From positions 372,001 through 436,000 of the forward strand of contig CBDCZR010000027.1 of the NCBI GenBank assembly GCA_965224535.1: a stretch of 64,000 nt of DNA, in the 5' to 3' direction. The position numbers and the translations under genes are program-made. Shown here in pieces: positions 33,697 through 41,596 of the stretch. The DNA is from JBCDHN01 sp965224535 (GTDB lineage Bacteria; Verrucomicrobiota; Verrucomicrobiia; Verrucomicrobiales; DEV007). Positions within the stretch are counted from its first letter, which is position 1; each line of letters starts with the position of its first letter. The notes below the pieces were generated by a model. That model saw only the letters and a list, made by a program, of their open reading frames with translations. It was not told the origin of the DNA and ran no database searches.

Positions 33697-33739
33697 GATA
33701 TTGTTTGTTGGATTTTAATAGAACAGATGAAAACGAATA

Positions 33740-35851
33740 TTAACGAATGAACAAAAACTCCGGGTTGTTGATCAGTGCCCAGGCCAGATCACTCAAGCCT
33801 TCATCGCCGTGTCTGTTTAGAAAGGCTTCCGCTTTGTTGAGTTCCATTGGGCTGGCATTTCGAGATAGAATGGCGTGATAAGCGGCGTTGGCTCGTTCGC
33901 GGGCGGTGGAGGGTTTCATCAAAGCGCGAATCAACTCCGAATCGCTGTCGGTCAGTTTTTCGGTAAATTTGCCGTTCATCATGGAGAGAACCTGAGGTAC
34001 CGAGCCGTCGTAGGTGTGCTCGTCGGTCACCTGGCGGTCGGATTGACCGAATGTATCCAGCGTGTGTCCGGCCCGGGCCGGTTGCTGCATCAGCGAGGCG
34101 CGGAATTCAGGGTTCATCACGAGCGTCGGCGTTGTCGACCCCTCCGGCAGATAGCTCTGGGCCGGCCGCCTGACCTTGACCCACATATCTATCTTCGGCT
34201 TAATTTCGTCGAAGGTTTCCTCAAAGTCGAAATCGCTGCCGAAGCGATATACCGAGCCATCCAACCCTCTTTCCTCGTCGATTTCCGGCCCGCGCGCCAG
34301 CACCAGCAGGGAGTCCCATATCTGCTCGGCGCGCATCCGCCTCAGCAAAGGCCCTTGAAAGTAGTAGGGCTCGGCCGGGTCGGGTTGCTCGGCGGTATAC
34401 CTCGATTGATAAGCTCGGGTGTAGTAGAGGATGCGCATGAACTCGCGCAAGTCGTAGTCGAGACGTTTCATCTCGCGCGTCACGAGTTTCAACACCTCTA
34501 GCTGCGAAGCTTCCTTAATGGCCTCGTCCGACACATCATGCACCGGCCCAACAAGCGGTACGCCGAAGGCGCGATCCCACATACGATTGGCGATTGCCAG
34601 GGCGAATCGAGGGTTTTCGTCCTCGGTGAGCCATTGCGCGAGGGCCTCGCGATAGCTCTGGCCGGCTTTCGGCGTGGCCGGTTTACCGATTAGCGTTGCG
34701 GGTTGGAAAACCTGACCTTTGAGGTCCTCAAATTCGTCTGAAATGTTACTGGGAACCTCTTTGGTCTGCCCCGGCGTATCGCTCACCGCGTTGCGTAACA
34801 GCTGCGATATATCATTGATAGCCTGGCGATTCTGACGGTCCTTCATCCAGTCCCCGGGCAGCTTGCTGACCACGTCATCGTACATCCAGCGTTCTGGCGC
34901 GCCCAGGAAAGTGTAGTATTTTTTTCCATCGACTGTATAAGCTTTGCCGGGGCCGCCGCCTCGTGTTCGGGTTTCCTGGAAATACGCGGCCATGCCGTAG
35001 AAATCCTCGATGGCCGTGTCCTGAAACGGGTGGTCGTGACATTGGGCGCAGGAAATGTCGATGCCCAGCATCACCTGGCTGAAATTGGAGAATGCGTCAA
35101 AAAACATTCCGGAATCGCGCAGGATGAAACCGCTCGCTGGATTCTGCCCAATGTTTCCCTTTGCGGTAACCATCTGCCGGACAATTTCATCATAGGGCGT
35201 ATTGGCCGCCAGATGCTCGCGCCACCACTGATAGTAGGGATCGAGCCGCACTCCGAAGTTGAGGTCATAGCTGCCGAAGCGATACATATCAGCGAAATAA
35301 TTGAAGGCGTGGTGGGCGTAGCCGGGATGGGTCAGCAACTCGTCGATCAAGGCCTCGCGCTTGTCGGGCTTGCGGCTTTTCATAAAGGCGTCGAATTCCT
35401 CGCGAGTGGGAATGCGGCCGATGATGTCAAGGTAAACGCGCCGGGCGAAAAGGTCGTCGGGGAGAGGATCGTTGAAGGAGGTGAAGCCCTGTTTCTTCAA
35501 TTCCACCGCGAGCAACGCGTCGATCTGGCGGGCCGTGTTGCGAGCAGTGGAGCGGTCGCCGAGTCCTGACCGCAGGTCAGCAATTGCCGCGATGTCTGCC
35601 GGGATCAAAGTGCCTTTGGGAACCTTCGCGATGGAACCGTTGGGTAGTTTCAGAACCACCAGATCGCCTTCCATTTTGAGAAAGTCCGCTTCGATTTTCC
35701 TGCCGTCGCTGGCCCGTGTCCAGGTGCGGGCGTCTGCATCGGGCGGCAGGCTAAGGATGGCGGCAATTGTGTAGCCGGCGGTGAGAATCAGATAGCGAAA
35801 GCTGCTGATGAGTCGAAAACGCGGATTTGTTGAGCGATTGGTTACATTCAT
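33740..35851 (-). CDS. SHD1-DUF1549-DUF1553 protein with c-heme motif
   Basis: 703 residues from the ATG at 35851 (an earlier in-frame start at 35965 would read through the promoter motif). Signal or anchor segment FRYLILTAGYTIAAILSL, then an SHD1 domain (RTWTRASDGRKIEADFLKME...PKGTLIPAD), DUF1549 (RRVYLDIIGRIPTREEFDAF; FAD and c-heme-type CAQCHDHPF) and DUF1553 (LAQWLTEDENPRFALAIANR, LLRRMRAEQIWDSLL). It is the first gene of the DUF1501 operon. A 30-bp motif shared with the sigma-factor gene lies upstream, which suggests control by that ECF sigma factor. Confidence 0.92.
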   Translation of the reverse strand: MNVTNRSTNPRFRLISSFRYLILTAGYTIAAILSLPPDADARTWTRASDGRKIEADFLKMEGDLVVLKLPNGSIAKVPKGTLIPADIAAIADLRSGLGDRSTARNTARQIDALLAVELKKQGFTSFNDPLPDDLFARRVYLDIIGRIPTREEFDAFMKSRKPDKREALIDELLTHPGYAHHAFNYFADMYRFGSYDLNFGVRLDPYYQWWREHLAANTPYDEIVRQMVTAKGNIGQNPASGFILRDSGMFFDAFSNFSQVMLGIDISCAQCHDHPFQDTAIEDFYGMAAYFQETRTRGGGPGKAYTVDGKKYYTFLGAPERWMYDDVVSKLPGDWMKDRQNRQAINDISQLLRNAVSDTPGQTKEVPSNISDEFEDLKGQVFQPATLIGKPATPKAGQSYREALAQWLTEDENPRFALAIANRMWDRAFGVPLVGPVHDVSDEAIKEASQLEVLKLVTREMKRLDYDLREFMRILYYTRAYQSRYTAEQPDPAEPYYFQGPLLRRMRAEQIWDSLLVLARGPEIDEERGLDGSVYRFGSDFDFEETFDEIKPKIDMWVKVRRPAQSYLPEGSTTPTLVMNPEFRASLMQQPARAGHTLDTFGQSDRQVTDEHTYDGSVPQVLSMMNGKFTEKLTDSDSELIRALMKPSTARERANAAYHAILSRNASPMELNKAEAFLNRHGDEGLSDLAWALINNPEFLFIR

Positions 35852-35897
35852 GGCCGAATTATTTGCGAACAGCCGAATTCGTATTCGGCATGCAAAA

Positions 35898-35927
35898 AAG
35901 AAACGTCCACTCGCGGGAAGATTTACC
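35898..35927 (-). promoter_or_regulatory. Candidate ECF promoter of the DUF1549-DUF1501 operon
   Basis: On the minus strand the motif reads GGTAAA, 16 bp, CGTTTC, with the spacer part ggacgttt also conserved. It matches 39408-39437 in 24 of 30 positions or better and has identical length. A start site about 7 bp past CGTTTC would give a leader of about 40 bases. Confidence 0.6.
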
Positions 35928-35971
35928 TCAGAAAAATAAAAAAAGATGAGGCAGGGGGCGGGCAATTCTAA

Positions 35972-36144
35972 CCTGTCCTATTCATGAGCGATCTGCTGGG
36001 GCTCCGGAGGGCACCCGCCGCCGGCGTTCCAGCCCGATTTCCGACATCGCCGGATCTCGATACGCCTTCAGCCGGAAATCGGTGCTGCGCCTTGGTGGCA
36101 AACACCCTGCGAACCTTCGCGACGACCTGCATGAATAGGACAGG
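35972..36144. mobile_element. 173-bp element with 15-bp perfect inverted ends
   Basis: The ends are cctgtcctattcatg (35972-35986) and catgaataggacagg (36130-36144), perfect inverses. The inside is gc-rich with a gccgg-type inverted core and no gene. It is probably a non-autonomous element or REP-type unit. Confidence 0.65.
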
Positions 36145-36265
36145 CTAATGCCCGCAGAGGGCGTTGGGAATCAAGGGGAGCCACCTGCCGACGCTACGGC
36201 GCAAAAAACTTCCATCCGGATTCGGGGGGAGTTGTCAATGTACGGCTCCCTGGTTTTGAAGCCGG

Positions 36266-37267
36266 TTACCCGTTTGCCTCCAGCCAGTATTTCAAATCGC
36301 CAATCTCTACAAAATCCAGAATCGCCACGCCCAGTTTGTCGAGCTGCGCCGAACTGAGCTGACGAATCCGCCTTTTTGTCGGCGCTGTGAGGGCTTTGCC
36401 AAACTTGGCCGATAGCAACGCCAGAACCAACGCGGCACGGCCCTCTTTTTTGCCCTCTTTTTTGCCTTCTTTTTTGCCCTCCGATTCACCTTCGATGTAG
36501 GCGTCTTTTTCGATGCAGGATAAAAATGTGGTTGCCATGGATTTTTCGGTGTCTTCCAAAAATTGATCAAATTGCTGTTCCAAATCATCGCGCAAATGCA
36601 TCATCCAGTCAACCAGGCGAAAAATGCGGCGAAACTCGGTCACCGAATAGCCGTTGTCGTAGAGTTCACGGACCAGATCCCGCTTGGCGGCAAACCGGGC
36701 TTGCGGGTCGGATGTGGTACGCACCGCTTCGATCTGGGCGCGAGCCACGATCACCGGCAATGAGGTGTTGCCTACCCAGTCTTTCTCCAGCTTCTCGCTC
36801 AGCTTGCAGGTTGGGAATTTGACGCGGTGCTCAAAGTCTTCGCATTTGTAGACGTATTCGGACGGTTTCCACTTTTTGGCTAAATCACCGCGCACCACCA
36901 GTGTGATCACCGGGCCTTTGTGTAAATATACCAAACCGCAGTTGTGATAAAAAGTCCGGTCGTCGAATTCTTTTCGATAGTCAGTTTGAAACTCGATATG
37001 CAACCAGATCCAGCGATCGTTGCCATCGAGAAACCGCACTTTCACTAACAAATCCACAAACTTGTTTCGTTGGTCGGGCTTGCCGATGATCTGGGTCAAT
37101 TCTTTATCTTCAAATATCGGCTCAACTCGCCAGTCGACCAGTTTATGGTGCCGGGGATAAAACGTTTCCAACACCAATGGGAAATCGTCTTCCGCCGTTG
37201 CTTTCCACGGGCCGTCGAAATCGCTGTCCTGCCCGGGTTGAGCCTTCTTCTTTTTCGTCTCTTTCAT
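36266..37267 (-). CDS. Rpn-family PD-(D/E)XK nuclease/transposase-like protein
   Basis: About 333 residues. The second of two adjacent ATGs (37267) is preferred since ggagg lies 4 bases before it. The N-terminal nuclease domain shows VDLLVKVRFLDGNDRWIWLHIEFQTDYR (D...ExQ pattern of the PD-(D/E)XK fold), a mid helical part, a linker of (GKKE)3 built on a 12-bp repeat (about 36444-36481), and a DUF4351-like C-terminus (LLSAKFGKALTAPTKRRI). Rpn proteins promote RecA-independent recombination and relatives defend against phage. It stands alone between repeat DNA and the anti-sigma gene. Confidence 0.8.
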   Translation of the reverse strand: MKETKKKKAQPGQDSDFDGPWKATAEDDFPLVLETFYPRHHKLVDWRVEPIFEDKELTQIIGKPDQRNKFVDLLVKVRFLDGNDRWIWLHIEFQTDYRKEFDDRTFYHNCGLVYLHKGPVITLVVRGDLAKKWKPSEYVYKCEDFEHRVKFPTCKLSEKLEKDWVGNTSLPVIVARAQIEAVRTTSDPQARFAAKRDLVRELYDNGYSVTEFRRIFRLVDWMMHLRDDLEQQFDQFLEDTEKSMATTFLSCIEKDAYIEGESEGKKEGKKEGKKEGRAALVLALLSAKFGKALTAPTKRRIRQLSSAQLDKLGVAILDFVEIGDLKYWLEANG

Positions 37268-37319
37268 CATGCCTCCGGCAAGCTACTGCCGCCAGAAGGG
37301 CTTGCAACGCAAACGAGGG

Positions 37320-38846
37320 TCAGTTCCCGGTGACACTCTCCCAGGTTTCGCCGACGCGGATTTCGTCGATTTCGTAGACGGCTCCTCTGCAATTGCGAAT
37401 GATGATGTGGTCGAGCAATTCATCGCCAATGCGGGGTTGCCTGTTGCCGAGCCAACGGATCGGCTCCGGTCCAACAGCGCCCGAGGCGGGATTGATCAAG
37501 GTTGCACTTACCTCATCGGGAAACCGGGAATGCGCATCAATGCGCACCACCACCAGTCGCGTCTCGCCAAGCGGCATCCTGGTTTGCGAAAGATTGTTGT
37601 CTCCGGCGTGCAACGTAAACAGCCAGTCGTCCTCATTGATTCCCGCGCCTGCGATGACCTGGAGGTTGCTCGAGTTGGTCAGGCCACAAACCACGTACGA
37701 AGGATCACCCTCCTGATCGAGGCGGGCTTTGCGCAAAAGAAAACTCAGATAACGACGTTCGTCACCCGACAGATCCAACGGATCGGCCAGCCTACGCCAG
37801 GCGCTTTTGAAACCCAGCAACTCCAGTAAGCCGCCAGTCGATTGCAGAGGAGGCGGTCCATCGAGACTTCGTTCGCCGCGCAACGAGAAACCGATCCCTT
37901 TGGTCGTCCCCCCCCTCAACCAGGTGTCGCCCCAGCCTAGGCCGCCGTTTCCCCGGCGCAGTCGCACGGTGTCATAGTCAAAACCTTCGTAGGCTAACAA
38001 ACGTCCGGTTCGGCGGACGGGGGCGGGGCCAGAAAAATCACGATCAAATTCATTGTCACGCGCCGGGATTTCCGTCACCGATTCCGCACCCTTGACTGAC
38101 ACCAGTCCCGCCCCAGCCTCCAGCAATCCCGATTTCCGGTTCGCGGACTGCCACTGGACCTCCCCGTCAAAGACATGCAGTTCGGCATTGCCGCCGGCGG
38201 CCGACATGCCAAATTCCGTCCCGAGATCAACCGCCGACAACCCCGGCCCTTCGAGCACGAATCCGATCGCCGACGCCGGGCAACGCACCGTCACCTTGCC
38301 ATCGTGAAGAATCGCCCGGCTCTGTGAGACAAGATCGAGCTTCGCCGGCCCCTCGATGTTCAGCAGAGCGCCGTTGTCCAACCGGATCAGCAGCCGGCCC
38401 GCATCGAATTGAATGACACCCGTCGCGATCCGGTCACCGGGTTTGGGCTCGGCATGCTCGGACGCGCGAAGGACCGAACCAACCAACTCCGCCGCCGGCT
38501 CAGCATTTACGATAGGAACAGCCGGTTGCGGTATGAGAAGCTTGGCAACGACGACCAAACCAGCCAGACAAGCCGCCGCCAACAAGATCGGCGCGGGCCA
38601 GCGCCTATCGCGACGAGCCCTGGCCGGAGCGCTTTGGTCCAGCGCCCGTCTCAACTCGGCGACCGGTTCGTGAACCGATTGTCCGGCATGCGTTTTGCGC
38701 ATTTCCGCATCGAGATCGACGTAGCGGAAGTAGAGTCGGCGAGCCTCCTCGCTCGCGTTCATGAGCTGCTCCAAACGCTCGAACTCGGTCTCGCTCAGTT
38801 CGTCACTCAGCAATTGATTCAGTAACCGATGGATTTCTTCACTCAT
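37320..38846 (-). CDS. FecR-like anti-sigma factor with LamG-type sensor
   Basis: 508 residues. The cytoplasmic N-terminus (RLLNQLLSDELSETEFERLEQLM) binds sigma factors in this class; a single membrane helix follows (PILLAAACLAGLVVVAKLLI, about 85-105), then a periplasmic FecR-like domain (LDNGALLNIEGPAKLDLVS, VDLGTEFGMSAAGGNAELHVF) and a C-terminal LamG/jelly-roll region (LLAYEGFDYD...YEIDEIRVGETWESV). It is co-transcribed with the ECF sigma gene (ATGA overlap) and probably holds it until an outside polymer signal arrives. Confidence 0.88.
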   Translation of the reverse strand: MSEEIHRLLNQLLSDELSETEFERLEQLMNASEEARRLYFRYVDLDAEMRKTHAGQSVHEPVAELRRALDQSAPARARRDRRWPAPILLAAACLAGLVVVAKLLIPQPAVPIVNAEPAAELVGSVLRASEHAEPKPGDRIATGVIQFDAGRLLIRLDNGALLNIEGPAKLDLVSQSRAILHDGKVTVRCPASAIGFVLEGPGLSAVDLGTEFGMSAAGGNAELHVFDGEVQWQSANRKSGLLEAGAGLVSVKGAESVTEIPARDNEFDRDFSGPAPVRRTGRLLAYEGFDYDTVRLRRGNGGLGWGDTWLRGGTTKGIGFSLRGERSLDGPPPLQSTGGLLELLGFKSAWRRLADPLDLSGDERRYLSFLLRKARLDQEGDPSYVVCGLTNSSNLQVIAGAGINEDDWLFTLHAGDNNLSQTRMPLGETRLVVVRIDAHSRFPDEVSATLINPASGAVGPEPIRWLGNRQPRIGDELLDHIIIRNCRGAVYEIDEIRVGETWESVTGN

Positions 38847-39397
38847 GATGTTGCCTCCTCAGTGCGATTCAGATTTCGTTCGATGCAGGCCAGCAATTGC
38901 TGACGAAGTTTGTAGAGCCGATTGTAAATAGTTTGCGCCGCACGACCCGTCTCCTCGGCAATCTCGCCTACCGCTTCGCGGCCGTCGTAAATCCGCCCGA
39001 GCAACTCCCGGTCATCGGCGTTCAGTTTGTCGAGACACCCTCGCAAAGCCACCACGCGTGGTTGCGCCTGGCGCACATCCTCAGCACGTTCGTGCGCCAG
39101 TTTTTCGAGCAACTCATCATTGAAACAAAGGCGGTCACGTCCGGCCATCCGCAGAAAATTCCTCGCCTCGTAAAAGGCGATTCGCGTCGCCCAGCTCATG
39201 AATGGCGTGTCGGGATCGAACCGATCGAACTTTCGCCACAGAACGAGGCTGGTTTTTTGCAGCACATCTTGCGCGTCCTGCCAATTTGGCACGAGTGAGT
39301 AGATATAGGCCAACAGCTGATCGTGATACCGCGTCAAGTGAGTGACGAGCAGTTGGTGATTGCCCGGCTGAGGGTGGCTGTTTGAATCCGAGAGCAT
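38843..39397 (-). CDS. ECF sigma factor, Rhodopirellula/Verrucomicrobium type
   Basis: 184 residues from ATG 39397. Region 2: YIYSLVPNWQDAQDVLQKTSLVLWRKFDRFD...FMSWATRIAFYEARNFLRM; region 4: CLDKLNADDRELLGRIYDG...AEETGRAAQTIYNRLYKLRQQLL. The family is characteristic of this phylum. It overlaps the anti-sigma gene and carries a candidate self-recognised promoter 11 bp upstream of the start, so the leader would be very short. Confidence 0.93.
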   Translation of the reverse strand: MLSDSNSHPQPGNHQLLVTHLTRYHDQLLAYIYSLVPNWQDAQDVLQKTSLVLWRKFDRFDPDTPFMSWATRIAFYEARNFLRMAGRDRLCFNDELLEKLAHERAEDVRQAQPRVVALRGCLDKLNADDRELLGRIYDGREAVGEIAEETGRAAQTIYNRLYKLRQQLLACIERNLNRTEEATS

Positions 39398-39407
39398 TGG
39401 CGTCAAG

Positions 39408-39437
39408 AAGAAACGTCCGCTCGAGATCAGATTTACC
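39408..39437 (-). promoter_or_regulatory. Candidate autoregulatory ECF promoter
   Basis: Minus strand GGTAAA (39432-39437), 16-bp spacer, CGTTTC (39410-39415), with flanking ggacg and ttctt also shared with 35898-35927. The short distance to the ATG (12 bp from the -10 box) implies a leaderless or nearly leaderless message, or a start farther downstream. Confidence 0.6.
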
Positions 39438-39671
39438 ACATCAATTTGAAGAAATTCATTCCCGGCTGCAGATTGCGGCCTTGGAGGGAGCCGAGTTAGA
39501 GGAGCAATTTGCACGAGAGAATTCCCAGTTTACAAAACCGGTCGTTTTCTTAGAATCGTGGTAAGCGAACTGCATTTTCCAACTCGTGTGGCCACCCAAG
39601 TGTAGGAAACTGGTCTACCAAATCAAAGTATACCTAAGTCGCAGTTCGCTGAGTTTCTTAAACTACTCACC

Positions 39672-40277
39672 ATGATTATCGGTTATGCCCGAGTCAGCAC
39701 CTCCGATCAAAATCTCGATTCTCAAATCGACGCGCTGAAAGAAGCGGGCTGTGAAAAACTCTTCCTCGAAAAAGCCAGCGGCGCGAAGGTTGATCGTGTC
39801 GAACTTCAGCGGCTCTTGGATCATGTTCGCCGGGGAGATGTGGTTGTCGTTTGGAAATTGGATCGTCTGGGGCGGTCTCTCAAGCACCTAGTGGAGGTAG
39901 TTGCGTGGCTCAACGAACATGGCGTTGGCCTCAGAAGCCTGAGCGATCCCATCGACACGACTTCGGCTCAAGGGAAGCTGGTCTTCAATATCTTTGCTTC
40001 ACTGGCCGAATTTGAGCGCGAGCTGATTCGGGAACGAACCCAAGCCGGCTTGGCGGCAGCGCGAGCCCGAGGCCGGATGGGAGGGCGTCCGCGTGGACTG
40101 TCGGAGGAAGCGAAACGCAAAGCGGTCGCCGCGGCTTCCCTTTATCGTGAAGGCCGACTTTCAATCCGCGAGATCACCGAGAATCTGAGCATCAGCAAGC
40201 GAACACTCTACAAATACCTTCGGATTGAGGGCGTGGAGATTGGAAAATCGTCTCCGTCTCAACCATCGAAATTGTGA
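39672..40277 (+). CDS. Serine recombinase, resolvase/invertase type
   Basis: 201 residues. Catalytic N-terminal domain MIIGYARVSTSDQNLDSQ with the active Ser (residue 10) and the VWKLDRLGRSLKHL arginine motif, the E-helix, then a C-terminal HTH (REITENLSISKRTLYKYLR). The size is that of Tn3/Pin-type resolvases, which resolve co-integrates or plasmid multimers or invert DNA. No paired res/dif-like crossover sites were recognised nearby. It starts the plasmid-like block 39.7-48 kb. Confidence 0.92.
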   Translation: MIIGYARVSTSDQNLDSQIDALKEAGCEKLFLEKASGAKVDRVELQRLLDHVRRGDVVVVWKLDRLGRSLKHLVEVVAWLNEHGVGLRSLSDPIDTTSAQGKLVFNIFASLAEFERELIRERTQAGLAAARARGRMGGRPRGLSEEAKRKAVAAASLYREGRLSIREITENLSISKRTLYKYLRIEGVEIGKSSPSQPSKL

Positions 40278-40341
40278 TCATGCCAGTGTGACCAGGAATT
40301 CGTTGCAACGCGGCGTTTTGAAGGAAGAATTGGGCTCTCCG

Positions 40342-40926
40342 ATGCCCTACTCACTCGATTACCAACGCATGGTGATTGCCTATCACGGCTGCGACCAGAA
40401 GACTGCGAAAGCGGTGCTGCTGGGAACCGATGAATTGAATCCCAGCATGGAAGTTTGGGATTGGCTCGGACATGGAATCTACTTCTGGGAGCACGGGCCA
40501 GAACGCGCCCTGGATTGGGCAAAAAACCATCTCAAGATCAAGAAGCCCGCAGTTGTCGGAGCCTACATCAATCTGGGAAGTTGTTTCGATCTACTCGATG
40601 TTCGGCACACTCGCCAATTGAAGAGTGCCTACAAGGGCCTCAAGGCAAATGCCGCTGCATTGGGACATGAGATGCCCAAGAATCTTCCGGGTTACGAGGG
40701 GGATAAGGACGCCGTGCGGAGGGAACTGGATTGTGCCGTTATCAATTTTTGGATGAGCCAAGGAGATGAAGCGATTGGGGATTTTGCCTTTCAAACCGTC
40801 CGCGGAGCCTTCACGGAGGGCAAAACAGCATACCCCGGCGCTCGGATCATGGAAAAGACGCACATTCAGATCGCCGTTCGTGATCCCAGTTGCATTTTGG
40901 GGTATTTCCGGCCAAAATTAAGCTGA
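40342..40926 (+). CDS. ADP-ribosyltransferase-like toxin candidate
   Basis: 194 residues from ATG 40342 (TTG and GTG codons further upstream are alternatives). The N-terminus VIAYHGCDQKTAKAVL...DWLGHGIYFWEHGPERALDWA follows the YHG...GIYF pattern of DUF3990/PARP-like ADP-ribosyltransferases (His in YHG, Tyr in GIYF). Then LGSCFDLLDVRHTRQLKSAY. The small gene behind it overlaps by one base (TGATG), the layout of a toxin and partner. Enzyme activity and target are inferred. Confidence 0.65.
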   Translation: MPYSLDYQRMVIAYHGCDQKTAKAVLLGTDELNPSMEVWDWLGHGIYFWEHGPERALDWAKNHLKIKKPAVVGAYINLGSCFDLLDVRHTRQLKSAYKGLKANAAALGHEMPKNLPGYEGDKDAVRRELDCAVINFWMSQGDEAIGDFAFQTVRGAFTEGKTAYPGARIMEKTHIQIAVRDPSCILGYFRPKLS

Positions 40927-41162
40927 TGCCCGAACGAACAAATCGCCCTGAACCCGAAGAAATCGGTCGCCTCATCCTTGAGCGACTCGAGGCGATGACC
41001 GATTTGGAGAGGGCTCAGACATTAGTGCGCGCGGGAATCTTCAAGCCGAATGGCGAGGTGGAAGATCGCTTCAAGAACGCCTTCCGCCCAGTTCCCGGAA
41101 AGCGCAATATTTTGGCCGAAGCGGCCAAGGCAAATGGAACCAAGCCAAACGGCTCCAACTAA
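40926..41162 (+). CDS. Small partner of the ART-like protein, possible antitoxin
   Basis: 78 residues: EEIGRLILERLEAMTDLERAQTLVRAGIFKPNGEVEDRFK, then a lysine/asparagine-rich tail. It has no known domain by eye. Its ATG shares a base with the toxin stop. Gene order (effector first, then small protein) fits some toxin-antitoxin or immunity pairs. Its stop overlaps the convergent gene 41159-41596 by 4 bp. Confidence 0.6.
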   Translation: MPERTNRPEPEEIGRLILERLEAMTDLERAQTLVRAGIFKPNGEVEDRFKNAFRPVPGKRNILAEAAKANGTKPNGSN

Positions 41163-41596
41163 TCCAGTTCGATGGCCATGGGATGGTCATCGGCTACCCG
41201 CAGATAAGCTCTCGCTTCGGCAATGGCCTTGTTGAGTTCGTCCACCGGATCGCAATCCGGATCATCCTGAAAGCCAACGTTGGTTTCCTTCCAGTCTTGG
41301 TAAACTACGTGGACCAGAACGCTGTCGGTTTCACCGGCTGAGATGGCTTCAATGGCCTGGGTGAAACCGGTCACGTTGTTTGGAACCCGTGGATTCGGAT
41401 CTGCGGAAACTTTGGCTTGTTCCAAGCAGTGCCAAACATCCTTCACTTGAGAGCGAATTTGCAGCACCTCTTCCCAAGCTGGCCCGAGTCCCCGAATCGG
41501 GAAGATGGCTTCCGCCGCTTGCTCCAGCAATCCTTGGGCTTGCTCGATCATGTCGAGCGCCACATGCTTTGCTGCCTTTCCTTCTGCCTCGCTCAT
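41159..41596 (-). CDS. Hypothetical protein behind the replication gene
   Basis: 145 residues, acidic, helical N-terminal half (ALDMIEQAQGLLEQAAEAIF), C-terminal ELNKAIAEARAYLRVADDHP. Starts with an ATGA overlap on the rep gene stop, so it was co-expressed with it. The family is not recognised; a plasmid maintenance role is possible from position only. Confidence 0.6.
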   Translation of the reverse strand: MSEAEGKAAKHVALDMIEQAQGLLEQAAEAIFPIRGLGPAWEEVLQIRSQVKDVWHCLEQAKVSADPNPRVPNNVTGFTQAIEAISAGETDSVLVHVVYQDWKETNVGFQDDPDCDPVDELNKAIAEARAYLRVADDHPMAIELD

